From contig NC_088307.1 of the NCBI RefSeq assembly GCF_032854445.1, forward strand, positions 11,050,017 through 11,114,016: 64,000 nt of DNA, in the 5' to 3' direction. Numbering within the stretch: the first letter of the stretch is position 1; each line of letters opens with the position of its first letter. The DNA comes from Liolophura sinensis. Its lineage: Eukaryota; Mollusca; Polyplacophora; Chitonida; Chitonidae. The notes beneath the pieces were generated by a model. The model saw only the letters and a list, made by a program, of their open reading frames with translations, was not told the origin of the DNA and ran no database searches. Made by a program: the position numbers and the translations under genes. Positions 44,410-56,700 of the stretch are shown one piece after another.

Positions 44410-44725
44410 ACAGCTTAGTCATTGTCCAAAGGCCCCAGGAACATCAGTCCCATGGATGCGGGCCCTGGTCTAGTCGTTAAAGGTCCTGGCCTTCCAATGA
44501 CTGGGACCCACGAGGTGAGGGTTAAAGACAGACCTTCGACGAGGAACCTGAGATTCTCCCGGTCTCACTGCTTCTGGAGTCTTGGTGACAGATATAAGAA
44601 AAACGACACATGCGGCGCAAGCGCAGTCGAACAATCATTGAAGACCACTCATCTTCTACTAACATGGTGTGTATGTCCGTAAGTCACATGTACGAAAATT
44701 CGTCAGTAGCTTGCGAAAATTTTGT
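44410..44725 (+). mobile_element. Second SINE-like family copy
   Basis: tRNA-like start (GGCCCTGGTCTAGTCGTTAA) and the family core AAATTCGTCAGTAGCTTGCG. The core recurs at 16840-17060, 46920-47150 and 56735-57080. Confidence 0.45.
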
Positions 44726-44959
44726 TTAGCACGTTAAGCAGCAATTTAAAGCTTTAAAATAACAAACTTTTCTACATATACGAGAGTTGTATGTAGACAT
44801 TGATTTCTATCTTTCGGTTTTCAATCTTTCCTACGGTACTCCGTCTGATAAACGGTGAGCATCGCAAGGTTTTGGTTTATCTCCAATAACTCACTCACAC
44901 AATGACTAATTCATATGAATTTGAATTCATATATGGAATTTGGTCGTGTTTAAATACTG

Positions 44960-45285
44960 TTTTTAAAATATACGTTTGGTGACACTAACTGCCCCATAGC
45001 TTCCCAGTTAATACCTGAAATTAAATCGTGTTTATATCGTTTATAACACACGTTTCTGACAATACTGCTCCCATAGCTTCCCAGTTAATACCTGGAATTA
45101 AATCGTTTTTGTATCGTTTACAATATCCTTTTGTTGACAATGACTGCTCCATGGTTTGCCAGATAAGACGAAGAATCAGACCGTTGCTGACAATGACTGC
45201 TCACACAGCTTCCCAATTAAGACCCGGTACTAAATCGTGTTTATGTCGTTTATAATACGAGTTTCTGACAATGACTGCCCCTCCC
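44960..45285 (+). repeat. Tandem array of about 75-80 bp units, 4 copies
   Basis: CATAGCTTCCCAGTTAATAC, CTGGAATTAAATCGT and GACAATGACTGCTC recur. Intergenic, after the PLAT-TSP1 gene. Confidence 0.65.
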
Positions 45286-46159
45286 CATCCACCCAGCTTA
45301 TTAGATCGTATTTTTATCGTGCTTAATGTGCGTATATTTTCCTGGTGCACACATTATCCTTGAGTGTACACATTCAATGTTTATACTGGCGGTGAGTACC
45401 AGATGTAACTGTTGTTTTCTCTTGTTTAAAGTGTTTTCTTTCTTTGAACTACGAATTGTGACATCTCACTAAATCATGAACATTCAGCTTTTTATAAACA
45501 CTTTTGAGAATATTTTTGACCTGACCTTTTGGTATTCGTCTGTTTCCTGTTGGGTGTTATTGTATAGAGCATTCCTTGAAGTTCACTACGAGGTGCGTTT
45601 TGTCATGTTAACACCTGCGAAATCACGGTAAAATTAAAACAATCTGTTCTTCACAATTTTAGCATTATAAATGTCTTACTCGTCCATCAGCAAGTAAATG
45701 AAAACGTCTGGGGTCATCCGCCGCGCTCCTGTGTCGTGTAGCTAAAATCAAAAGGTAAAGTCATACCGGCACTTCCGGTATCATGCTGAGTTAGTTGACG
45801 GCAGCAGGGTGGAACGATGGCGTGTATGCTTTTGGTATTGCTGGGCTGGACCTTTTGTTCTTCGGGTGCATTTTTCAAACGCGCATGCGTCAAAGCCTGT
45901 GACCGCATATCGTTTTTTTTCCCATATCATTATGAGTTACATGCACCATCATATATATTTCGTATTTCGAGGGGATTGTGTAGCATATCAATAACATTCA
46001 ATCTTGTTATAACGTAGATGGATTATACATTTTAGTTTATTTCAGTACATCTGACATTTGTATTCGCCGTGCTGTAAATCTATACATTTGCTTTATTCTA
46101 TGCATTTTGAATATATTCCTCTTTATTCAGCTACATCTATACTTTATATATTGCTTGAG

Positions 46160-46350
46160 ACTCATAGTTCTACGTGAGTTCAATAGTATTAATAATGAAG
46201 TCGAGGTATCACCACGTAAACGCAAGCTTTCGATCCACATGCCGGGATCATTATCTAGCTGCATGTGGGTCGAAAGCTTGTGAAACATTTTTCCTTTACT
46301 TGATGATGCCTTGACATCATTATTATTACTAGATATACTTTGCGTTTCAT
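46160..46350. mobile_element. Palindromic MITE-like element
   Basis: Arms of about 60 bp. The inner 20 bp, CAAGCTTTCGATCCACATGC, pairs with GCATGTGGGTCGAAAGCTTG with one mismatch, loop of about 20 bases. Outer arms pair TAGTATTAATAATGAAGTC with a near-perfect copy. No coding capacity. Confidence 0.55.
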
Positions 46351-46589
46351 ATTTATACACGTGAATGCATATAAGAGAAAAAGAATGTTTAAACGAAAAG
46401 TTAAAAAGATTTACTTCTTTTGAAACGATGGGAGTGAAGAACGTGGTTTTCTTTATTTCATTTGATCGCCTTTAAATGAGTCATCCAGTAGGGGTGTTTT
46501 GAGGTCGAATTATTGTTTAGCTAAAGGTAAAAAAAGTCCTCTTGTATATGAAATGTCAATGTACAAAACACATTTTCTACTGGTTTTCA

Positions 46590-46775
46590 CTTAAAAAATT
46601 AATTTTAACAGAAAATCTCTTGTCTGCGAGACGATAGAATGTGTTCTGCTATTATAACACAGTACTCTACCGTACAGTATCAACATCATAAGCTATCCTG
46701 TTAGTCTATCATGGAATCTCTGTGTTGAATTAATGGAATATGTGTGTTATATTTAACTGAGGTCGAACATCTCTT
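46590..46775 (+). repeat. Possible small DNA repeat, related to 6395-6670
   Basis: Both start with AAAAAATTAAT and share AGAATGTGTTCTG with similar downstream TTCTATTAG-like motifs. Weak similarity by eye. Confidence 0.25.
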
Positions 46776-46919
46776 AAGTTTAAGAGATTAATTCTTGAGA
46801 GTTACAAAAGAGATGGACATATCTATTTATATATAGCGTCTAATTTAGATCACTTTCATTTGAACTGCGACTGCCGGTTAAGATGCATATCTTTTAACCC
46901 CGCAGACCGTTGTAAATAT

Positions 46920-47150
46920 TAACCCACTAGTTAAGGCGCTTGCTTTACAAGAATTACGTCACTAGAGACGTGGGTTCAATCCCAGGCTCAGCCTGGGAAT
47001 TTTTCTGCCAACCGCTTATAGTTTCGTTGTTTTGGGGGGGCTTGCATGAAGTTTGCTTCACACGAATTGCATACCACCAATAAGGCATATGTCACACGTG
47101 AGAAAGTTCGACAGTGACTCAGCGAAGAGCATTTGCTTACCCCAGGCATT
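46920..47150 (+). mobile_element. Second SINE-like family copy with clear tRNA head
   Basis: Head GTTAAGGCGCTTGCTTTACA and box B GTGGGTTCAATCCCAGG, then core CACGTGAGAAAGTTCGACAG. Not a tRNA gene: no acceptor stem pairing or T loop followed by a matching end. Confidence 0.55.
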
Positions 47151-47689
47151 TTACTTTTCTCTCCAATAGAGTATCTCGAGTATGACGTTAGACAAAAATC
47201 AGCTAAATCAAAACAGTAGGCTATCTCGCACACACTATAAGTGAGAGCTAATTCATGCTATACCCCAAACCGGGATATTTTGGCATTTCCTTAATCCCTT
47301 AATCTTGGTAATAATAAATTGTTGACTGCGCTGGTGAGGTAGCTCAGGTAGTTTTACATGAAGTTGCTTGGATATACTTCACTTTAATCAGTATAAGATA
47401 CATTTTAAATCGCACAAATACATGCGTCTCACGTGGCAGGTTTCATCAGTGTTTTGACGAAGCCAGGTGGTTTATAACGTAATCCCCCGTATCCTCGGTT
47501 AAAACACAATGGCTGAGTGGAATACATCTTAAGTAAGGCTTCCAGCACGTATCAGTAAGTCAGTCCGTCAGCTGACTGATTAACAACATGCGCTGTACGG
47601 TTTTCAATGGGTTGTGTTGGGTTCTATCATTAACTACAACCATGACCGCCGCCATACATGTATAATTTAAATATTAACAATACAAAACG

Positions 47690-48660
47690 ACAACCACTTT
47701 CTTACGCTGGAAGTATGATCCACAAAGGCAACCACAAGTCGACAGCTGTCAACAGTGTGCCCGTCATTTTGATGAATAGAACTGGATGGTACGCTGACAT
47801 TCATTCACTCGTTCATTTAGGTGCTCTCCGTCACTCGAGGTTGAGCGACAAGATCATTATCATACTCCACATTTATTTACATAATATGGTGCACGGAGCA
47901 GTTTTTCTGTCGTCCGCACTGTTCTATGCTGTTCTTGACATTTGTTTCGCTTGGGTTCCTGGTTATTCTCGGGTGCCTGGTAATGAATGAGCAGACAGAC
48001 TGGCCAAACCAGTACAAAGTCTGCGTGATATCACCTCGAATATCAAACAGTCCATATCCGATGCCTTCAGTGAAGTAGTGTCATTATCATTTAAATTATG
48101 ATAAACCCAGTGGGACACTTTAGAGAAGGGTCGTTTTTGTTACCCATTTACCCCTGTTGTCAAACTTCATAACATCATCCATTTTTCCTGTTCTAACAGA
48201 AAAGCAGAAATCTTCTGTTTTCATCTGTTGGACATCTCCCAGTTCATAACTACTTAAAAAAATTCAAGGTAAAAGATCCAGATCTGTACAAGGTTTGTCA
48301 GAATGAGGGGAACCATCCATCATGATTTACTCGCGTGCCCGCAGTACACTGCTCAAAGACAAATATTCCTTCCTGACCTTGTAGACGTTGGAATTGCTAA
48401 CCGTGCTTTGTCCACCGAAAAACGCGTGTTTTGTTTTTCACAGCCGTAAGGGAATTAATTATGTAGATTTTAGCCAACATTACTGTGGCAACATTTCTCT
48501 GAGAATTGACCATTGTTGATTAGAACAGCTCAAATCCCTGACACGTATCTCACTGCCTAGGTGCAAATCATTCTATGGAATGGAGTCGCCATGTAAGCTA
48601 ATTTATGTGCCCCCGAGGGCTTACCAGACCTCGGGGGTGCTTAGTCCATCAGCAGAATCC
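47690..48660 (+). pseudogene. LINE ORF2 C-terminal remnant (RNase H) with 3' hairpin
   Basis: Frame at 47658-47990 includes a C-terminal RNase H motif (FAWVPGYSRVPGNE) interrupted by a TGA exactly at the next codon, followed by ADRLAK. Further down, in other frames, comes HHDLLACPQY, the Cys/His tail of such LINEs. A stem of CCCCCGAGG with CCTCGGGGG around a 10-base loop at about 48609-48637 may be the 3' recognition hairpin. Truncated and inactive. Confidence 0.65.
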
Positions 48661-49569
48661 TGGTTTATGCTGGAAATACAATATATATGTAATTAAAGCC
48701 TTGCCGCATAAAGAGTAAAGCCAGACCATTGACGACAAGTGTGACAGTTGGCAAATGATCACAGTGGAGAATTTATATTAAATTTTGATTTTCCTACAGT
48801 TTTGTGGTATGTGTCGTTAGCTCATATATACCTGTACAGTGTCAGAGTGACCTTTCTCAGTGTGTTATGTGTCAAGTGAAAATTTGATGAAGGGAACGGT
48901 ATTCGTCGGAGGTTTGTTGTAAAGATTGTGATTCTCGGTCGTGGTCGGATAATATCTTAAGACTTCTCTGGGTACAAATCAAAGGAACGGCTGGTTATGA
49001 AACATATAATGCAATGAACCTAATGTAAATAACACTATATGTTTAAAGTTCTAATATCTACTGAACAAGCCAAAGATCTAACGGGTTTGTTAACTACACC
49101 TATTTCTAAGTAGATTGTACCTCTCAAAATGCGCTACCAAGAAAGATTTTTAATAAATATATTTACATTTGAAATGTGTATAAAAGGTGAACTTGAATCT
49201 TAATAAAATAGACAAATCCACTTGTGTATCCCGTCGAGTCGTCTTTGTGTTCCTTTCTTAAGGGGTGCCCTAAGTAAGTAAAGTAAGTCTCAGAGCAACA
49301 CTGAGCCGAGCCTGGAGAGTTATATAGCGTATATGAAAAGTCGTCCTTGATGCGTCAATCGTGACAAGCCTACTTCAGTACTAAAGAAAACGGATCCCAA
49401 AAAGTTTACCACACGTAACCGGTGAAATATGGCCTCTTGTCATTTTACCTCAGTTAGGATTTTATTCTGCCGGTATCTATTTATGTAAATGCTCAATCAG
49501 TAGCAAATTACTCGTCAGATTTGTACCATGTATTCAGCAGTGACACGTAAAAACAAATGCACGTTGACA

Positions 49570-49745
49570 AAAAATCATGCTGCCTTCCTCTCCAGCCGTA
49601 CGTGGGAAGGTCTCCTAGCAATCTGTGGATGGTCGTGGGTTTCCCACGGGCTATGCCTGGTTTCCTCCAATCATAATGCTGGCTGCCACAGTATAAGTGA
49701 AATATTTTTGAGTACGGCGTAAAACACCAATCAAATAAATAAATT
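49570..49745 (+). mobile_element. SINE, head truncated
   Basis: GCCTTCCTCTCCAGCCGTAC to AAAACACCAATCAAATAAAT. Confidence 0.75.
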
Positions 49746-49749
49746 CACA

Positions 49750-51220
49750 CAAAACATTCAACAGTAATCCACACAAGAATCGTTTATGTTACTCGATGAT
49801 GCATTTCTTTTACACTCAAAGAATTGGGATTGATTTTGATCTCTGAATACTCACTTTGACATTTTCCGGTTTGACTAAAGACAACACAAGTGTTGAGAAA
49901 ACACCTACATACACTGACTTCTAAAGGCTTTTAGTCAGATCAAGGTAATATAGATGTCGTTCAGTGGCTTCTCGAGAAGCCCATTCATTGTCAGTAGCTG
50001 AGTCTTCAACGTCACTCTGCCACCTGGCTCTACCCACTACTTAACAACTCTCAAATAGGGTAATACCATCTTCATTTAATCAAGCTAGCGGCGTCCTGAA
50101 TGATCTACTTGATTTAATGAGCCACAATAACTCTTCAAAGCCTTAAACTTTCCTTCATAAATATGCATGACTCATTGCCCAATCAGATTCTACCGCAGTT
50201 ATTGACACTGACGGGAGTTCAAATCAACATGGAATGTGGCTGTAGTGAGAAGTATGCCATGAATATATTTATGTCACACTTGACGCACAAATGTTAGCAC
50301 AAAAAATAACTTCCTGCACATCGACGTGTTATGGATTATCGGTGTGACGAGCATTTTTAGGCAAAATACGCTCCACAGGAATTAGTGGCGAACCAACAAC
50401 AACATAGACTACATCGATCGGCTGGTCGGCCTCTTTCGCTGTACGCGGTATTTGCTGATAGCACAGTGCCTGTTCGTTTCTCTAAAAGCACATCGATCAC
50501 TGTTCATACCACTGCTTATTGGTGTTGTATAATGTTGTGTCAAGGAATAAATCGGATCCGAACGTACATGCATTTGCTTCGAAACAAGGATATACACTTA
50601 TGAGGGAAATCAAAGATTGGCTGAAAATGCCCTGGCGGAAGTAGACGGGCCACGATGCCATTGGCTGTCTGTAGGGTAGGTTTCTGAAGACTTTCATATG
50701 TACAGTAACACAAGGGTGGTTTCGAAGCCTATAGCAAATATCAACCTTGCAGGCATGAAGATAGGTGATACAGATAATGCTCATTGTTTAGAATTGACTC
50801 TTTAATTCACCGCTTCTAATGTATTCATTGTCAAAAGCTGAGTCTTCAATGTCACTAAACAACCTGGCACCATCTAATACGTAACAGCTCCCAAATCAGG
50901 TAATGCAGTACGGTAGCTGTTAGACGTTCTCAGCATTGCTAGAGAGTCGACTAGGATACCGTTATCACTGGTACAGGGGGAGATAACTCGTTTGGCTCAA
51001 TGTCGTAAGTCCTCGCAAGACGGGAGATCTTCTCTCCGCGTCTCATAAGAACACGATGGTACAGGAATTTCCAGAGAAGCAGAGCACTGGTGAAAAGCAG
51101 CAGAGGGGACACCAGGGTCAAAGCGCCAGGCCAATGGTGAAAAGTTTGCCAGGAAGAACCTCGCTCTGGTTTTCTTGGTTATAGAAGAAAGGATATGACC
51201 TTCTGTGCGCGCCGGATACG
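49750..51220. other. Intergenic, no gene seen
   Basis: Two related stretches, 49975-50060 and 50815-50900, share ATTCATTGTCA, AGCTGAGTCTTCAA and GTCACT, so a short direct duplication about 840 bp apart. Otherwise plain AT-rich DNA. Confidence 0.4.
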
Positions 51221-51224
51221 CGTA

Positions 51225-51530
51225 ACATGAACACCCTGAACACATGTACATGTACACCTGATATACGTCACTTGAACACCCGATATACGTCACTTAAACA
51301 CCCGGTACACGTCACTTGAACAGTCGATCGATACACGTCCCTTGAACATCCGATACATGGCAGTTGAACACAAGATATACCTCACTTGAACACCCGATAC
51401 ACGTCACTTGAACACCCGATACACGTCACTTTAACAACTGATCCATACACGTCCCGTAAACATCCGATACATATCAGCGGAACACAAGATATACGTCACT
51501 TCAACACCCAAAACACGTCACTTGCCGCAC
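51225..51530 (+). repeat. Minisatellite of about 22-bp units
   Basis: Variants of CACTTGAACACCCGATACAC-GT, at least ten, some with a longer unit containing GATCCATACACGTCCCGT. Confidence 0.8.
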
Positions 51531-51953
51531 AATGAATGATTCGCGGAAAACAATAGAGCCAGTGCTTATTTGCCGTAAAAACACACATATCATCAGCAAA
51601 ATACCATAACACGCCTGGCCCCAACAAAATGGTAACATATAGCAAATATATAGATTTACATCACAATTTATTCATGAATTTTCAGGAAACAGAGACAATT
51701 CCATTCGAGTTCAACTTCCGTGTTAAAATTTATTAATTTATTCTGTCGATGTTACACACCCACGTCACATTTTTCTTTATTTATGTAGAGGTTTAGATGC
51801 GGACGGAGTAAGTCATGCTAAGAGGAATGTAAACAAGTGAGTTGGAGTCATTTGTAACCTTATGGAAATGTATGGATTTAAGCTGCGAGCTTGTATGATT
51901 TGTTCATTTGATTTGCTACAACCTTACTTACCGTCGACTCGCATGCAATTATT

Positions 51954-52224
51954 CGACACCTCCGTGGCCAAGCTGGTTACCGCACTAGGACAGCGCAATA
52001 ACCCAGGAGCATCTAACCAATGCGGTCGCTGTGAGTTCAAGTCCAGGTCTTGATGGCTTCCTCTCCGGCCGTACGTGGGAAGGTCTACCATCAACCTGGC
52101 CGGATGGCCCAGGGTTTTCCCCGGGCTCTGTCGATTTTCTCCCAGCATAATGCTGGTCGCCGTCGTAAAATAAAAATATTCTTGTGTGCGGCGTAAAACA
52201 CCAATCAAGTACATAAATAAATAA
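51954..52224 (+). mobile_element. Full-length SINE with target duplication
   Basis: Head CCTCCGTGGCCAAGCTGGTT, box B GAGTTCAAGTCC, full core and tail. Flanked by CATGCAATTATT at 51942-51953 and 52225-52236. Confidence 0.88.
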
Positions 52225-52239
52225 CATGCAATTATTTCT

Positions 52240-53315
52240 AAGCTAATGTTCTTCTTTCATTGTGGCACTGATGAGGGCTTCAACAGACATATCCTCTTAA
52301 AACGTGAATGTTGAAGTGCTCTACAAAATGATGCATGCTAATAGCCGTAAAATGTAAATACAAGAAAAGGGGAATAAAACATAAAAGCGTTAATCTGACA
52401 GGCCTAGTTTAATTTTTATCTCCCAAACTCTATCAACACATTTGATAAATTAGCCCTCATAAAATATCATTGTTATCTTTCCCAACCATCCCCTTGAAAA
52501 CTACTTAGCTTTTCGCATATAACCAACTTATCACAGCATAAGTGCATAGGCCTAGTCTTTACGGTGCATGAGTCGTTCTCTAACATTCGCCTTACATCAC
52601 GGCCACCACTAGGAAATTTTATACTGAAATCTTAAACAACGTCGTGGTCTCTGGGGTAAGAGTGATGAGACAGGAAGTGATGCCAGAAAATACAAAAAAG
52701 CTATGTCTCAACCTGCGTTTTTAATAATATTTCATACATATGCGTTCTGTTTATCTAAAGTATACACACCATGATTCCAACCAGCACCTGTACAATTTAA
52801 TTGATGAACGCTGATTTCCGCACGAGGACATTAGTGGTAAGCCTCAGCCATAACAAGCCTATGTGCGTCGCACAGCACTCATGCAATGCGAATGCACAGA
52901 ACGGAACATGCGCTGTAAGGAATATGAGATGTTCAGAACAAATGGGCCATTACAATAAAAAATAAACAGCGCTCTACCCCAACCGACACTCCATACAGAC
53001 GAAAGTTCCCCTCCGACTCCCCCCAGTTGACAGTTGGCTGATCTAAATCTCTGTTTTATATCTGTACTTATTATTGACCACAATTATAGATTACTTGCAA
53101 ACAGTCTTACACGGTAGCGCTGTATGTTATTTTGTCAAGTGCGCGCGTCTTCCATTTAGGCTGGCACCATAAAGAGATTCTACATGTGTTCATCGATGTG
53201 AAATAAGATACAAGGATTAGCTGAATAATCCTAACTAATCGACTTAAGTCTCTATGGTGTGTAGAAATGAGGTCTTTTCATACACCGTGTCATTATAGCT
53301 ACCCAGAAGTCATTT
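52240..53315. other. Intergenic upstream of the lectin gene, no gene seen
   Basis: No open frame with domain content; small minus-strand frame at 52859-53083 is unsupported. Confidence 0.4.
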
Positions 53316-53318
53316 GCG

Positions 53319-53326
53319 TATATAAG
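53319..53326 (+). promoter_or_regulatory. TATA box of lectin gene
   Basis: TATATAAG 101 bp before the start codon, giving an expected transcription start near 53350 and a leader of about 75 bp. No intron is needed between it and the ATG. Confidence 0.5.
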
Positions 53327-53426
53327 CAGAACTCGGCGAGAGTTGACTACGGTATGGATTTTTGCCAACGCCTTTAAAAACATAAAAACGCTCAGTTTGT
53401 AAACGACGCATTTTTATTCAGATATC

Positions 53427-53712
53427 ATGTTATTGTTGTTATTATTGTCTCTGGTGCTGAAATATGCTACAGTTTGTGAACCAAGAAACTCTGAAAACAT
53501 GAGGACTTTTCAATTTTCCCGAAATTTTGACAATAACGACGTTGCACAAGAGCCATACAAAACTATATCAGGGGGGAATTCTGGAGAGTACCCAAAGTGT
53601 TTAATACGAGGAGCCATGGCCTGTATCTCCGATCCGAACTGCCGGTCATTTGACACAAGCGGTCAACATCTGCGTTTATACAAATGCACTGAGGGCGACT
53701 TTCAGTTAAAAG
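53427..53712 (+). CDS. Lectin exon 1 (signal peptide, PAN-like)
   Basis: ATG, 95 codons plus one base, donor GTAGGT at 53713. A second GT four bases on gives a phase that does not fit the next exon. Confidence 0.8.
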
Positions 53713-56700
53713 GTAGGTAAGGGTTAATAACACACCCCGAAAAATGACATGTTCCAGTCACCTTTACTTGATACATGCTTTCAAAAAAACATTTGCTGCG
53801 GTAAGAAGGATTTTGGCCTAAATGATAGGGCACCGTAAGTTTAACGTGGTCTGAAGTTACACATGATCCAGTCAGTTATACATCCTTTCAAAACAAGATT
53901 TGTTGCCCTGGAAGTGTTTTGGCCCAAATTGCAGTGAACCGTAAGTTTAATATTGTCTAAAATTCGACATGATTCAGTCAGTTTTACTTGATATACCCTT
54001 TCAAAACAAGATTTGTTGCCCTGGAAGGGACCTTGGCCTAAATTGCAGTGAACCGTAAGCTTAATATGGTCTGAAATTAGACATGATCCAGTCACCTTTA
54101 CTTGATAGATGGCTTCAAAACAAGATTTCTTCCCCTAAAAGAGACCTTGGCGTAAATTGCAGGGTACAGGAACTTTAATATTGTCTGAAAATAGACATGA
54201 TCTAATCAGTTTTGCTTAATACATCCTTTGATAAAACAACACCCTGAGCCTTTTCGGCTATATATACCAAAACCTACGATATTTTGTATTCCAGTCAGAT
54301 TGTGAAACTGCAGTCAGAAAGAATTCCATGAAAATATCTACAATGAAAGCTTTAATGACAGACTTGAAGGGAAAAGGGAAATTCTGCAGCAACACCCAAC
54401 AAACTCAGGGACAAAAATAATAAGAAAATGGTCGGGAATGAAGTTGTAATTGCCCGGACTCGTCTCATCGTATATTCTAGGGTGTGTATTAACATCGACG
54501 ATTTCAAAATACGTGGTAAAACACTGCAGACGAAACTCTGATGTCAAGATTTTACGCGACCAAGTCTCCTGAACTGTGCCAAACATAGCAACAATTTATT
54601 ACAATTTACAAGCATAGTGTGGGAAATCAGTGGCGCTGTACTGTGTATGTATGTATCTAATACCATTTTTTTGTATAAACATGCTGCATGCGATATCTAC
54701 CTTTCAGTGTTTAAATATAAGTTTTTGTGTATTAAGTACTGGATATTACACATCGTGTATTACACACGTCTCTCTCCCCGACATCACGGGAATATGCTGA
54801 CTACTTCTATTTCAATGAAACTATCTTTCGATATTTTGTATATTTTTGGTCTTTGCCGGAAAATGAGTGTACATATTGTTTTACCGGTTGACGCCCTGAA
54901 CAGTGATTGGTTAATTCGCTGATAGTTGGACAGATCTCGTCCATATAGTTCAATCAAAATTATACCATCACCTACCAGTAATAAAAAAGAATTAAACGTC
55001 GGGTAAACATGGTTAAATTCCTCATGGAGTCCACATCAGGACTACCACCGGTTTTTGTCCCATTGTGATAACGTCTCACGATTGACAATCTATTTTTCTT
55101 GCAAGAAGAAATCCATTGGAATTGTCTTCAGCTAGTGAAAGACACCCTGTCAAGCCTTCTTGTTTGGAATGATTTAACTACAAATCGGATATAATACGAG
55201 TGGAATGCCTCCAAAGATGCGCTATTATGCATAATGGCAAGGCTGTGGCCCATGCAAAGCTTCTTTTGTCTTCTGTAGAGAAGGATTACGCTTTCGATCT
55301 ATTGTCTGGAATGGAAGGGAGCGAACAGTACGTCTATGGAAGGAAAGTCTTGACTAAATCCAGCCAAAAACAAATGCAATCAATCGCTTGGAAACATCTG
55401 CACAGTGCTCAAAGAGACTACAGCATCTGTTATTGTGCTAGGAAAAGCTCTTTTAGGAAGTGACTTACAAGAATGTCCCGGAAGTGTCGAACTTAAGCCT
55501 TCTTAAAAATACCAACATTTTTCCCGATACAGTTTATCAATATGGTAGAATAATCTCCAACAAGCGGAAAGTGTTGTTTTAAAGAGCAACTTCCTCAAAA
55601 ATGTCAACAATAAGGTGATATAGATTGTTTTCATACTTCTGCTTCAGAAAGGAACTCTGTTCAGAACGGAGTAGTGTGTAGAGATAAACGTTAGTTTTCA
55701 TATTCGAAATCTTGTACCGACTCAACAGCACATTGGTGTGCAGACATGTATCTGTTATGCCAGAAAGTGGTAGAAAACATTACGGACCGACTATGTGTGA
55801 AAACGGCAACACCGTTGATCACATCCAAATAATGAAATTATGCGACGTTATCGTTGTACATGTACATCATCTTTTGCAAAGTGTCATGCGCCCTGCATTG
55901 GCCTGTGTAAACCAAGTCTCCCTACGAGGTATAATAACATTGGATTGTGCTCAATGAGGAACTCCTAAAACTCTTTCCCGTCTATATCAAGGCGGTCCAA
56001 AACCGTGAACACATTTGTTCTTTCCGTTATTATGTCTCAATTATGGGTGTGTATGTGGTCATAAAAATATAGGAAACACACACGCATTGCAATGTACAGA
56101 AGAACACGATCCGTTTAATTGTCATTTGGACCTTCTGCTCGTCCTTGAGTCTCCCATTAATTATTGAGAATTCAAACAGAGATGAATTTGTTTGCATCTA
56201 GTTCGCTGTGCATTTCGGACGTGGTCTCCAAGACTAACGAGGTATTTTTACAATCACGTTCTCGACAACAAAGAAACATAGCAACCGACATTTCTTGAAC
56301 TCTATCGTGCTACTTACAAAATCAATTCTTGTGTTAGAAATATAAATCCTCCTTGTTGGTTAATGCTCAGTGGGTTACAATGTAACAATGAGAAAGGTGA
56401 CCTACCGATCATTGCTGCTCAAGGCTTAATGGCTTGACAGTTTAGAGGTATACCCGGTTTGACAATTGGTTCCTCTCGTCAAAAAGTGAGTAAATGTGAA
56501 AATACCATCTTCCTCACACTCAGCAATATTTATGTACTCAAGGTTTGTGGTTTCAGTTTTAAATAATGTAGTGTTCGCCTATGATAAATGGTTAATGCCT
56601 ATGCCAGTCTTTGCCGGCCAGAACCAATAACAATAAAACAGTTGCCAATACAAATCATATAACATAGAGTTTCCGAACACATAATTGTCAGCTAGTAAAC

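Noticed and set aside
51225-51530. CRISPR-like array
   Set aside because: Short units run head to tail with no unique spacers, in animal DNA.
54617-54922. Open frame of 101 codons in lectin intron 1
   Set aside because: AT-rich, hydrophobic by composition, no domain or splice support.
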